Assembly (NCBI RefSeq): GCF_034931045.1
Contig: NZ_JAYGHH010000003.1
Span: 1-64,000 of the forward strand
Direction: 5' to 3'
Length of the DNA stretch: 64,000 nucleotides
DNA from: Nodularia sp034931045
GTDB lineage: Bacteria; Cyanobacteriota; Cyanobacteriia; Cyanobacteriales; Nostocaceae
The position numbers and the translations under genes are program-made. Shown one piece after another: positions 34,522 to 44,500 of the stretch (position 1 is the stretch's first letter; every line of letters starts with the position of its first letter). The notes under the pieces are model-generated. The model was given only the letters and a program-made list of their open reading frames with translations, had not been told where the DNA came from and ran no database searches.

Positions 34522-35913
34522 TTAACTTTTGGCGATGCCTTCTTGACGGGCGGCTTGTTGTACAGCAGCAGCTACAGCAGGCGCAACACGTTTGTCAAAG
34601 ACTGAAGGGATGATGTGTTCCCGATGTAAGTCTGAAGGTTTAACTAAGGAGGCGATCGCACTGGCGGCTTCTAAGTACATGGTGGTGGTAATTGTCTGGG
34701 CGCGACAATCTAAAGCCCCACGAAATACTCCCGGAAAAGCTAAGACGTTATTAATTTGATTGGGGTAGTCACTGCGACCTGTGGCCATAACCGCAACAAT
34801 TTTACTGACTAATTCTGGCTGAATTTCGGGAATGGGATTAGCCATAGCAAAAACAATTGGGTCTTTGGCCATTGCTTGCACCATTTCCACTGTCAATACT
34901 CCTGGTGCGCTTACGCCGATAAACACGTCTGCGCCTTGCATTGCACCCCCCAGCGTACCCTGAGCTTTAACAGCTACTTCCTGCTTCTCTGGGGTCAAAT
35001 CAGTGCGACTGGTAGAGATAATTCCTTTGGAGTCACACATCCAGATTTTTTCGGCTCCAGCTTTGCGAAGTAAACGAGCGATCGCCACTCCAGCCGCCCC
35101 AGCACCATTAATCACAATGCGAATTTCTGCCATTGTCTTATTGACCAGCTTTAAGGCGTTAAACAAGGCTGCTAAGGTAACAATGGCTGTACCGTGTTGG
35201 TCATCATGAAAGACGGGAATATTTAGTTCGGCTCGTAATCTTTTTTCGATTTCAAAGCAACGAGGTGCAGCAATATCTTCTAAGTTGACACCACCAAAAA
35301 CAGGAGCGAGATTTTTGACTGTCCGCACAATTTCATCTGTATCTTGGGTGTCAAGACAGATGGGAAAAGCATCCAGCCCGGCAAATTCTTTGAATAGCAT
35401 GGCTTTACCTTCCATGACTGGTAAGGCCGCCGACGCACCCAGATTTCCCAAACCTAAAACGGCACTACCATCTGTAACAATGGCGACAGTATTTTGCTTG
35501 ATGGTTAAATTGTAAACTTCCTCTGGGTCTTGGGCGATCGCTGTACAAATTCGACCAACTCCAGGAGTATACGCCATTGCTAAATCAGAAACACTCTTGA
35601 TAGGAATGCGGCTGACAATGCCAATTTTGCCCCCACGATGCAAATTAAAGGTGCGGTCGTAAACACTGAGTAATTTAATATCTGGCAATGCTTTTACTGT
35701 TTGCACAATCGTCTCAGCGTGTTCAGTACTAGCCGCATCTACAGTAATATCACGGGTAGACTCATGACGGGTTTGTTCAATTAAATCGATGTGTCCGAGA
35801 TTACCGCCACTGGTAGCGATCGCCTGAGTAATTGATGCTAACATCCCCACACGGTTGGGAATTTGCAAACGCAGGGTCAAACTAAAACTAGAATTAGGAG
35901 TCAGCTTTGTCAT
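34522..35913 (-). CDS. malic enzyme with N-terminal ACT domain
   Basis: 463 residues. Residues ~8-85 form an ACT domain (LRLQIPNRVGMLASITQAIA). The malic-enzyme part follows: AMAYTPGVGRICTAI, TDGSAVLGLGNLG, EGKAMLFKEFAGLDAFPI, metal-binding EDI and FHDDQHGTAIV, and the NAD(P) fold INGAGAAGVAIARLL. Decarboxylates malate to pyruvate. The ACT domain points to amino-acid or metabolite control. Stands alone. Confidence 0.93.
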   Translation of the reverse strand: MTKLTPNSSFSLTLRLQIPNRVGMLASITQAIATSGGNLGHIDLIEQTRHESTRDITVDAASTEHAETIVQTVKALPDIKLLSVYDRTFNLHRGGKIGIVSRIPIKSVSDLAMAYTPGVGRICTAIAQDPEEVYNLTIKQNTVAIVTDGSAVLGLGNLGASAALPVMEGKAMLFKEFAGLDAFPICLDTQDTDEIVRTVKNLAPVFGGVNLEDIAAPRCFEIEKRLRAELNIPVFHDDQHGTAIVTLAALFNALKLVNKTMAEIRIVINGAGAAGVAIARLLRKAGAEKIWMCDSKGIISTSRTDLTPEKQEVAVKAQGTLGGAMQGADVFIGVSAPGVLTVEMVQAMAKDPIVFAMANPIPEIQPELVSKIVAVMATGRSDYPNQINNVLAFPGVFRGALDCRAQTITTTMYLEAASAIASLVKPSDLHREHIIPSVFDKRVAPAVAAAVQQAARQEGIAKS

Positions 35914-36101
35914 TGTAATTTTTGATTTTAAGTTTTAGATTTTATATCGAATTTTTCTCAAATCATGGAGTTCATCTGAGAAAAGTTATAAACTGTAAGC
36001 CATTATTTCAGCAAAAATCCCACAGCTTTACACCGTGGGGCATCGAAATAGTTGTCAAGTCAAGCATTATCGGCAGAATCTGACTTTGATAATTCAATAG
36101 A

Positions 36102-36563
36102 TTATAAACTCTCCAAATAGCTCAATAGGTCTGCCATTTCTTGCACGCTAGGTTGAAATTTTGGCATTGGCGGTGTTTCGCCACTAATCACTTGATGAAT
36201 CAGCTTATATCTAGACTTGCGCTTAGAGACACTTTGCAAACTGGGGCCAACTAGCCCATCTGCTTCCAGTCCATGACAACCAGCGCAGTTAATTTGAAAG
36301 ATTGCGTGTCCTTGAACTAAGTCTCCTTTGAGGGAAAGGACATTCTTCACATAAGGATCAGCAGCTCTAACCATTTGAACACCAAAAATGCCTAAAGGGG
36401 CTGCTAGCAGTATCACCAGAGCCAATAAGGTGATCCATTGTATCTGAGTTTCTGGTTTGGTAATCTGGTTATCCAAAAGGTTTGCCGTAAAAGTGGAGTT
36501 TACTAAAAGTTTTTCATTTCCTACACATAGCTTAAAAGTTCTTGATGGTGTCTGCAAGCACAA
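36102..36563 (-). CDS. cytM: cytochrome cM
   Basis: Up to 153 residues. A membrane anchor or uncleaved signal (ITLLALVILLAAPLGIFGV) precedes a class I c-type domain with heme site INCAGCHG (C93, C96, H97 in this numbering) and the axial methionine in PPMPKF. It ends QEMADLLSYLESL. The sequence pattern VGPSLQSVS and MPKFQP matches cytochrome cM, which modulates electron flow and respiration/photosynthesis balance. The start is uncertain: TTG at 36563 is longest, and a TTG at 36476 (giving a protein beginning DNQITK) is closer to the expected N-terminus. Confidence 0.88.
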   Translation of the reverse strand: MCLQTPSRTFKLCVGNEKLLVNSTFTANLLDNQITKPETQIQWITLLALVILLAAPLGIFGVQMVRAADPYVKNVLSLKGDLVQGHAIFQINCAGCHGLEADGLVGPSLQSVSKRKSRYKLIHQVISGETPPMPKFQPSVQEMADLLSYLESL

Positions 36564-36684
36564 ATGATAATTTTTTCATAATCATTAGTCCTCCAAAAAC
36601 ATTGTATGACTAGGGATTCATCCCTTATTTGGTAGAATTAAAAGCAGCAACGAATATTAAACATTTGCAAACAGGAGATTAAAA
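36564..36684. promoter_or_regulatory. divergent cytM/petG promoter region
   Basis: The ~120-bp gap (more if cytM starts inside) must hold promoters for both divergent genes. AGGAG at 36673-36677 is the petG ribosome-binding site. No specific operator identified. Confidence 0.5.
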
Positions 36685-36798
36685 GTGGTTGAACCCCTGC
36701 TATCCGGTATTGTCCTTGGTCTGATTGTTGTCACCCTTGCTGGGCTATTTTTCGCCGCCTATCAGCAATACAAGCGCCCCAACGAGTTGGGGGGTTAA
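36685..36798 (+). CDS. petG: cytochrome b6-f complex subunit V (PetG)
   Basis: 37 residues starting at GTG (36685), with AGGAG seven bases upstream. Reads VEPLLSGIVLGLIVVTLAGL, then FFAAYQQYKRPNELGG, the canonical PetG sequence with a single membrane helix. A small structural subunit needed for assembly and stability of the b6-f complex in thylakoids. Divergent from cytM. Confidence 0.97.
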   Translation: MVEPLLSGIVLGLIVVTLAGLFFAAYQQYKRPNELGG

Positions 36799-36891
36799 AA
36801 GTTCTCAGTTATAAGTTGAGGGAGATGAGGAGTTTCTGAAGTCGGACTATTAACTCATCTTCCTCATTCCCAGATTATCTGTGGATCATGG

Positions 36892-37992
36892 TCAGCAATC
36901 TGAATCTATTAGTCTAGGTAGTTCATAATAGTCGATTACAGCATGAGCGATCGCTTCATTCCCATCTTTAGCCAAAGGTTGAGATTGCTTTGGAGGCTGT
37001 GGCGTTTCATGTAGGAAATTCCAATTCCCTTGAAAAAATTCCCTTGGTGTGAGAATTTGATGTTGATTGTAATTAACAACACCTGCTAACAGAAATTTAG
37101 CCTCAGCAAAGTCATCTCGCGGAATTGTCACCAGAGGTATATCCAGTTTTATCGTTTCCGAAAAGGTGCTGTAACCAGGTTTAGAAACCACACGCCCACA
37201 AATCGGCATAAAATCCACAGGGCGGTATTTTTTATCACTAATTTTTCTGACATTAGGTAAATCTGGGGCAGATTTATCAAAGATAATAAATTGCCAATCG
37301 GGAAAATGGCGTAAATTTTCGTAGGGAATTTGTTGTAAACCCAAACCACCAAAGGTGAGTAAAATCGTTTTTTCTCTAGGCGCAGTTATCCCCCAATTAA
37401 CTCGCAATTCATCAGCAGAGTAGCGGGGAGAACCACCAGTTAAGCCAACATCTGTAATATTACTGAAAGCTGACATAGATTCGTGAAAAGGTAAACGAAA
37501 CAAGCGATCGCATTTGGCATAACATTCACTAATCCAATCAGCAACAGGAATAAATTCACCTCCCCAGTCTCGGTAGATTAAATCCCACCCAAAATTACTC
37601 ATCATCCAACAAGGAATATTTGCAGCTTTACCAAATAAAGGCGCTAAAAATGGAATATCTGCCAAGATTAAATTCACCCGATTTTGGCGGATAAAATTGA
37701 CTTCTGAGGCATTTAGAGAATTTTGGTTTTTTTGAATATCCCGTAACTTGGCTAAAGTCGCCTGTTTATCCATTGTCAAACTATCTGCCTGTATGACACC
37801 CAAATCAAAAGCACGGGGACGATGGATAAAATCACCTTCTATATAGCACTCTAGCAACCACCGGGGGGCAGTTGTCACCATAATCAGCAACATTTCTGGA
37901 CATAGTTTTTGAATGGTTGAAGCCACTGCTGCTGTGCGAGTCGCATGACCAAAACCGTGGTTTGTGATTGCTACGTATAAAATTGGGCGCAT
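36892..37992 (-). CDS. GT-B glycosyltransferase-like protein
   Basis: 366 residues from the ATG at 37992. A longer in-frame start at 38085 would translate the heptamer repeat and is rejected. N-terminus PILYVAITNHGFGHATRTAA has the G-x-GHxxR pattern of MurG/GT28-like enzymes. The C-terminal half has LLTFGGLGLQQIP and the nucleotide-sugar-binding region VVSKPGYSTFSETI with PLVTIPRDDFAEAKF. Probably transfers a sugar from a nucleotide donor to an unknown acceptor. Confidence 0.82.
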   Translation of the reverse strand: MRPILYVAITNHGFGHATRTAAVASTIQKLCPEMLLIMVTTAPRWLLECYIEGDFIHRPRAFDLGVIQADSLTMDKQATLAKLRDIQKNQNSLNASEVNFIRQNRVNLILADIPFLAPLFGKAANIPCWMMSNFGWDLIYRDWGGEFIPVADWISECYAKCDRLFRLPFHESMSAFSNITDVGLTGGSPRYSADELRVNWGITAPREKTILLTFGGLGLQQIPYENLRHFPDWQFIIFDKSAPDLPNVRKISDKKYRPVDFMPICGRVVSKPGYSTFSETIKLDIPLVTIPRDDFAEAKFLLAGVVNYNQHQILTPREFFQGNWNFLHETPQPPKQSQPLAKDGNEAIAHAVIDYYELPRLIDSDC

Positions 37993-37997
37993 ATTTT

Positions 37998-38053
37998 GTA
38001 ATTTGTAATTCGTAATTTGTAATTCGTAATTCGTAATTCGTAATTTGTAATTA
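37998..38053. repeat. tandem heptamer GTAATT(T/C) x8
   Basis: Eight head-to-tail heptamers alternating GTAATTT and GTAATTC directly before the glycosyltransferase start codon. They lie where the leader and RBS should be, so copy number could affect expression. Confidence 0.9.
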
Positions 38054-38113
38054 AAGCTGGGGATTATTACTATAGCTTTTTGCAAATATATTTCTTTTTC
38101 ATCTCCTTCAAGT

Positions 38114-38138
38114 CCCCCTCCTCGCTTGCGGGGAGGGG
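38114..38138. repeat. CCCCTCCTCGCTTGCGGGGAGGGG-type hairpin repeat, copy 1
   Basis: Imperfect GC-rich inverted repeat followed by GGTTAGGGGTGGGG. The second copy at 52398-52421 is followed by almost the same bases. Common interspersed repeat. Confidence 0.65.
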
Positions 38139-38163
38139 TTAGGGGTGGGGTTTTCTCTGGATA

Positions 38164-39354
38164 TTACGTCTGTTGAAACTTTTGTACACCCTCAATTAAT
38201 TGGTCGATTTCTGATTCTAAAGTTAAGTAATGGACGGTGGCGCGGATACAGTCAGGATCGACAATTGTGCGCGTTAATATCTTTTGTGTTTCTAAGAATT
38301 GCACTAACTGGAAATGGACTCGCGCTTGTGGCTGATTTAGTTGGAAAGAAACTATCCCGCTTTCTGGTGGAGAAGTTCGCAGACATTTTACATTGCTTAA
38401 CGTCCCCAATTTGCGCCAAAGATACTCACTGTTACGGCAGATTTGCTGATAACGTTCTTGTGGGGTTCCCCATTGCTGATGAATGGCGATCGCCTGTGTT
38501 AAACCAACATACAATGGAGTTGCTGAGGTTGATACTTCATATCTTCTGCCATCGGGTTGCCAATTCACCGGTTGACCTTGACTATCTACAACAATGCCAC
38601 GCAAGCCGATAAATGTTGGTTGTAATTTTTCTCTGGCTTCAGGACGGACATATAAACCACCCACACCCGCAGGACCACATAACCATTTGTGACCTGTGAA
38701 GGCATAAAAATCTGCCCCCAATTCGGTTAAATTTAAAGGTAATAATCCCACAGACTGGGCTGCATCAACTAAAATTAATGAGTTATTATCTCTGCATATT
38801 TCTACTATTTTGTCAAGAGGCAAAACTTGTCCTGTGTTCCAAAAGACGTGACTTAAAATGACTAAGCGAGTATTGGGGCGTAAGTGTTGAGCAATGACTG
38901 CAACAGGATCTCCTGCATTTAAAGTTTCCTTGAGGGGACAGGTGGTAACTTCTACGGCAAATCTGCGGGCGATTTCCTGGGATGTAGCAATTACTCCTGG
39001 ATGTTCGCAGTCTGAAAGTAGCAGATGGTCGCCAGCTTGCCAGTCAATACCCCATATAGCAATATTGCAGCCAACTGTCACATCTTCCGTTAGAGTAATG
39101 GTTTCTGGTGGTGCTTGCAACTGGGAGGCGATCGCATCTCTCAAATCTTGCTTGGCTTGAGAAACTTTGGCGTAGGCTTCATTCCCAAAAGGTCCAGTTT
39201 GTTGGATGTCTGCTTGAGTTTGAGTAATGGCATTCATTGCCTCTTGAGGCATCGGCCCTTGTCCACCATAATTAAAATAAGTCTTATTTCCTAAAGCGGG
39301 AAATTGTGACCGATGTTGATGTAATTGAGTTTGTGCAGTGGCAATATTAGTCAT
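38164..39354 (-). CDS. class V aminotransferase (cysteine desulfurase/epimerase-like)
   Basis: 396 residues, PLP fold type I. The N-terminus has FPALGNKTYFNYGGQGPMP. DAAQSVGLLPL carries the cofactor Asp and FTGHKWLCGPAG the Schiff-base lysine. It ends VDPDCIRATVHYLTLESEID. Resembles the IscS/isopenicillin-N-epimerase branch. There is no obvious active-site Cys loop of a dedicated desulfurase near the C-terminus, so the reaction cannot be stated. Single gene, divergent from the TM0106 nuclease gene. Confidence 0.85.
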   Translation of the reverse strand: MTNIATAQTQLHQHRSQFPALGNKTYFNYGGQGPMPQEAMNAITQTQADIQQTGPFGNEAYAKVSQAKQDLRDAIASQLQAPPETITLTEDVTVGCNIAIWGIDWQAGDHLLLSDCEHPGVIATSQEIARRFAVEVTTCPLKETLNAGDPVAVIAQHLRPNTRLVILSHVFWNTGQVLPLDKIVEICRDNNSLILVDAAQSVGLLPLNLTELGADFYAFTGHKWLCGPAGVGGLYVRPEAREKLQPTFIGLRGIVVDSQGQPVNWQPDGRRYEVSTSATPLYVGLTQAIAIHQQWGTPQERYQQICRNSEYLWRKLGTLSNVKCLRTSPPESGIVSFQLNQPQARVHFQLVQFLETQKILTRTIVDPDCIRATVHYLTLESEIDQLIEGVQKFQQT

Positions 39355-39585
39355 AAAACTTCAAAATACCTATCTTTTCACTCTTCTAGTTTCTCACTCT
39401 CCCACGGAATCAGAAATAATTTAGATGTAACGTTCGCGTACCGCACACACAGAGGACACAGAGTTATGAAGGTTTGGGAGGTTTTTTGTGTTAGTCCAAT
39501 AAATTGGAGAGTGTACTTTGAATCACAGAAAATTTAGCTATCTGGAACATCACCAGATTTCGCTAATTCTTGTTAACTTAAGGGA

Positions 39586-41094
39586 ATGTTAATCAATGCT
39601 GAACACCTACTGCAATATCAACGCTGTAAACGCCGACCTGTTTTAGATACTTACGGCGATACACCTCAGCGTGACGCTCCCAATGAGTTGTTACTCAAAC
39701 TACAACAAGATAAAATTGCTCATCGTCAGAGTATTTTGGCAGAGTTGAGTTATTATCACAAACCCGATTACCCGCGAGGTGACTGGGACGCAGGACAAGC
39801 AGCGACCTTAGAATTAATGCAGCGTGGAGTTGAGTACATTTATCGGGGAGTGCTGTTAGCTAATTATCATGATTTGGTAGATTGGGAAAATCAAGATGTT
39901 TCCCCATCACTGGAATATACTGCGCTGAGTCGCCCTGATTTACTGGTGAAACAGCCAGGACAGTCTCGTTTTGGCGATTGGATATATATACCGGCAAATA
40001 TCGAATTGGGTAAGCGTCCTAAGCAAGAATATCAGGTTGTAGCGGCGTTTCATGCTCAAGTATTGGCCAGGGTACAAGAAATTACGCCGGAAATAGCTTG
40101 GCTGGTGTTGCGTACCAAAGATAGGGATTATGCTGTGGATTTATCCAAATGGATACCAAAAATGCAGAGCATTTTGTGGGAGTTTATCCAAGCATTAGAG
40201 TTACCAGAACCACCAGAAGTTTTTATTTCCCGCCAAAAGTGTAATCTTTGCCATTGGTACAATCAATGTTATGCGATCGCGCAATCACAGCAACATCTTT
40301 CTTTATTACCAGGAGTTACACCCGTTCGCTTCGACCAACTCCAGGCTTTATCTATCAATACTGTGGAATCTCTTGCTCATACTAGCCCTCTCATTCTCGA
40401 AAACCTTCCTGGTTTCACTAACGTAGTCGCACCTAAACTAATTGTACAAGCGCAATCTGTACTGCAAAAACGACCGTTTATTTTACCTAATTCCTTACCA
40501 AAAGAGGATATTACATTTACTGCTCCTGTAGAGCTTTATTTTGATATTGAAGCACAACCAGATTTGGATTTAGATTATCTGTTGGGAATTTTGGTTGTGG
40601 ATAAGCAAGCCAAAACAGAAAAGTTTTATTCTTTTCTAGCAGAGAAGCCAGAAGAAGAAGCATTAATTTGGCAGCAATTTCTTGATTTAGTTTGGCAATA
40701 TCCTGATGCACCAATTTATCATTTTTGTGTGTATGAAGTTGATACAGTTAAACGGTTGGCGAAACTTTATCGTACTCCCAATTCTTCAGTACGTCCTGTA
40801 TTAAATCGGTTTGTGGATATATATGAACAATTAACTCAAAGCGTCGCCTTACCTATAGAAAGTTATGCCCTGAAAGCCATTGCTCGCTGGTTGGGCTTTG
40901 AGTGGCGAGAAAAAGAAGCTAGTGGAGCCAAGTGTATTTACTGGTATGACCAGTGGCTAGAAACAGGCGATCGCACTTTGCTAGAAGTTATTCAAAGTTA
41001 TAATGAAGATGATTGTCGGGCTACCCGTAACGTTAAGGATTGGCTGGTGCAATTTGTGCAAAATGAATCTATAGGAATCCGGTTTGATTTATGA
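39586..41094 (+). CDS. TM0106-family RecB-like nuclease
   Basis: 502 residues. The N-terminal half is RecB-like (LLQYQRCKRRPVLDTYGD, YTALSRPDLLVKQPG, IELGKRPKQEYQ) with a Cys cluster (CNLCHWYNQC) suited to a 4Fe-4S or zinc site. An HhH-like linker (ENLPGFTNVVAPKL) follows. The C-terminal half is an RNase H/DEDD exonuclease fold (ELYFDIEAQPDLDLDYLLG, HFCVYEVDTVKRLAKL, YNEDDCRATRNVKDWL). Two potential nuclease centres in one protein. Function unproven; similar modules are linked to Cas4 and DNA repair. Confidence 0.88.
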   Translation: MLINAEHLLQYQRCKRRPVLDTYGDTPQRDAPNELLLKLQQDKIAHRQSILAELSYYHKPDYPRGDWDAGQAATLELMQRGVEYIYRGVLLANYHDLVDWENQDVSPSLEYTALSRPDLLVKQPGQSRFGDWIYIPANIELGKRPKQEYQVVAAFHAQVLARVQEITPEIAWLVLRTKDRDYAVDLSKWIPKMQSILWEFIQALELPEPPEVFISRQKCNLCHWYNQCYAIAQSQQHLSLLPGVTPVRFDQLQALSINTVESLAHTSPLILENLPGFTNVVAPKLIVQAQSVLQKRPFILPNSLPKEDITFTAPVELYFDIEAQPDLDLDYLLGILVVDKQAKTEKFYSFLAEKPEEEALIWQQFLDLVWQYPDAPIYHFCVYEVDTVKRLAKLYRTPNSSVRPVLNRFVDIYEQLTQSVALPIESYALKAIARWLGFEWREKEASGAKCIYWYDQWLETGDRTLLEVIQSYNEDDCRATRNVKDWLVQFVQNESIGIRFDL

Positions 41095-41322
41095 ATCTTT
41101 CGTAGAGCCAGGGAACAGGGAACACCGAAAGAAGGCTTTCAGTATGTACTGGGTTTTGTTCAATAATCAAATAGGAGTCCTATAGTTGGCGGCTTTATTA
41201 ATTTTTAAATTTATCACCTTAAAAACACAGTCTTATTACATATTTGGTTTTTTCACGCCTACTTACTCTCAAATCAATGAAATTCTTGTGTTCGCGTAGT
41301 GTTCCCACAGGGTAGCAAAAAT

Positions 41323-41352
41323 CCCCCAGCTAGAAGCCGTGGGGATTGTAAA
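41323..41352. repeat. hairpin resembling an IS200/IS605-type terminus
   Basis: AATCCCCCAGC then TAGAAG then CCGTGGGGATT makes a short GC-rich hairpin like the subterminal hairpins of cyanobacterial IS200/IS605 elements. A similar one, TCCCACAG...CCGTGGGG, lies at ~36017-36042. No transposase is present, so this is a resemblance only. Confidence 0.3.
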
Positions 41353-41362
41353 GATGTTGTTA

Positions 41363-41477
41363 TATAGCAATCCTAAATGAGTTATGAACGGAATTTTTTT
41401 AACGAACCACAGAGACACAGAGACCACAGAGGAAGAGAAAGAAGAGAAATGTTTAGGTCTTATTTAGGATCGCTATA
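41363..41477. repeat. foldback (MITE-like) element, family C copy 1
   Basis: TATAGCAATCCTAAATGAG at the left end is nearly complementary to the right end TTATTTAGGATCGCTATA. The middle contains ACCACAGAGACACAGAG-type sequence. The left end is shared with the foldback at 63664-63804. Confidence 0.6.
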
Positions 41478-41510
41478 GTCTCAATCACAACATCATCGTT
41501 ATTAGTTTGA

Positions 41511-44500
41511 CTAGGATTGGTTAACCAAAACGGTTTTCTGTTGAGGCATCAACTGTTTGCCAAATTTGGCGTAGAGAGCCGGAATAACCAATAAAGTCAA
41601 AGCTGTAGATGTAAATAAACCGCCCAAAACTACAATTGCCAAGGGTTGCAGAATTTCATTTCCAGCCCCATTAGCGATCGCCAAAGGCAGCATCCCTAGT
41701 GCAGAAGTAAGTGCGGTCATCAGAATAGCATTAACTCGTTCTAGTGAACCTTTAACAATCACATCTTTGAGGGGCATTCCCTGAGCAAACTTATTGTTAT
41801 AGTTGTCTACCAACAACAAGCCATTGCGGACGGCAACACCAAATAGGGTAATGAAACCGATTAGAGAAGCAATTGACATCACACCCCCACTCAAAGCAAT
41901 GGAAACAATACCACCCACCAAAGCCAAAGGCAGATTGAGCATGATAGCGATTGTCGCGGAGAGGGATTTAACAGAGAAGAACATTAACACGGCAATGGCG
42001 ATCGCTGCCAAGATACTAAACACCAGTAGATTATTAGTAGCACGCTGCTCCGATTCAAACTGTCCGCCGTATTGGATGAAGTAGCCATTAGGGAGTTTGA
42101 TTTTCTGTTGAATTTGGGATTGAATATCGCCAACGACACTGCCCAAATCGCGCTCGGTAACGTTTGCCGAAACAACTATCAGCCGTGATACATCTTCCCG
42201 ATTTACAACATTCGCTCCCATCCCGTACTCTACTTTCGCAACCGCACCCAGTTGGATAGTTTGCCCAGTTGGGGTAGTGATGGGAATAGCGCGAATGGCA
42301 TCTAGGCTATTGCGGGCTTTCTCCGTCAAAGAGATAGAAATATCAATGAGCTGCTGATTTTCTGCTACTTGCGATACTACACGACCATTTAAAGCAGTTT
42401 CCACCACATTAGATAACTCCTCCATAGTCAAGCTATATGTAGCGGCGGCTGGGCGATCATAATAGATTTGTACCTGACGAATGGGTAGTTGGGGTTCAAG
42501 CTGCAAGTCTACAACGCCAGCAATGGGCTGAATCACATCTCGCACTTGTTCGCCAATCTTTCGCAGTTCAATTAAATCAGGGCCAAAGATTTTCACAGCG
42601 ATCGCACTTCTGACCCCCGACAGCACTTCATCCATGCGGTGAGAAATAAATCCACCAATGTTAGATGCTACACCAGGCAGTTGATTGAACTCTTGCCGCA
42701 ATTGTTTAATACTAGCTTCCCGGTCTTGGAGGGCGCGATCGCTCAATTCTACATCCACATGAGCCATACTCACTCCCGCCCCATCTGCATCCCCTGGCGT
42801 GCGTCCTGCCCGTACTTGCACCCACTCATACAAAGGATTATCTTTAAGCGCAGTAGACAGTACCATCCCTGCCCGATTGGTCATATCTAGGGAAACACCC
42901 GGAAATAAAACCATTGAATTGACCAATGATTTCTCCTGAAATTCGGGGAGAAACACCCGTCCCAGGGAGGGAACAATCGCAAAAGCAGCAACCAAAGCTG
43001 CAAGTGCCACACCCAAAATAATTTGAGGCGATCGCAGTGACAGATTTAACAATGTACGATATAACCGTTCTGCCCAACGGGAAATGAATGTACCTTCTTG
43101 CGGTAGGGTTTGGTTTGCCAGCAGAATTGCACACAAGGCAGGTGAAAGGGTCATAGCCACCAAAGTAGACGCACAGATGGAAAGCAAATATGCAAAACCC
43201 ATCGGTGCAAAAATGTTGCCTTCAACGCCTGTCAAACTAAAAATTGGTGCAAACACGACTACGATAATCACCGTGGAAAAAATCACGGCTAACCGCACCT
43301 GCACAGAGGTTTCATACACCACCTCAAAAGGATGCTTCGGGTTGCCCTGTGCCTGATTAGTTCGTAGTCCGCGATAGCAGTTCTCCATGTCCACGATTGA
43401 GTCATCCACAACTGAGCCAATGGCTACGACTAAACCGCCCAAGGTCATAGTGTTAATGCCCAAGCCAAAAGCTTTCATGAACATTAAGCCAATCAACAAA
43501 GACAGAGGAATTGCACTCAGAGTAATTACGGCGGTGCGCCAATTCATCAGAAATAACAGCATAATCACCGACACGATGATGATGCCTTGAATTAGGGAAC
43601 TGCTGACATTGGCAATGGCAGTATCAATAAAGTTAGATTGTCGGAATGTTCGCGCCACCTGCACATCAGGGGGAAATGTGTCCTGCAAAGATTGCAACAC
43701 CGCTTCTACTGCTTTTGTCACCGTGGGAGTATCAACATCAGGCTGTTTGTTAATCATCATCACCACAGCCGGTTGCCCATTAAAACTAGCATCTCCCCGC
43801 TTCAGTGCCGCACCCGTTTTGACTTCCGCCACATCTTTGAGCAAAATCGGTTTACCATCTTGCACCTTGACCACAGATTGCTGTAAGTCTGCAATTGATT
43901 TCACCTGTCCAATACCGCGTACCAACAGTTCTTGACCACCACCAATCAGGAATCCACCAGGAGCATTAGAATTTGCGCTTTTAGCAGCATTGGTAACTTC
44001 GGTCAGCGAAACATTGAGCGATCGCAATTTTGCTGGATCAACTAGCACCTGTTCCTGTCGTTCATCCCCACCGTAAACAGTAACTTGGGTGACTCCCGGC
44101 ACAGACAACATTTGGTTGCTCAGGGTGCTATCCACCAGACGGCGCAAATCCATCAGCGAGGTTTTTCCCTGCCCCTTCACAGTAAAGGCATACTGTAAAA
44201 TCGTACCCAACGGCGATGCTAACGGTGAAATTTGCGGCGGATGCACCCCTTCAGGTAACTGATTTGTCACCTGCTGGAGTCGTTCTGTTACCGATTGCCG
44301 AGCTTTATAAATGTCCGCTTCCTGGTCAAACACCACCTGCACCATCGACAGTCCAACTTTAGAGGAAGATCGTACCGTAGTCACCCCCGGCAAACCATTC
44401 ACCACGCTTTCAATCGGCACAGTAATTTGTGATTCCACTTCCTCTGGAGCGAGTCCAGTCGCTTCGGTGTGAATATCCACTTGGGGGGGTGCAAATTCAG

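Larger units (their letters stand above)
41095..41510. other. intergenic region made largely of repeats
   Basis: 416 bp. It holds an ATAGGAGTCCTAT palindrome (41170-41182), an IS-end-like hairpin (41323-41352) and a foldback element (41363-41477). No gene seen. Confidence 0.55.

Noticed and set aside
37993..38085. N-terminal extension of the glycosyltransferase
   Set aside because: It is a translation of the GTAATTT/C repeat; the enzyme family begins at the ATG at 37992.
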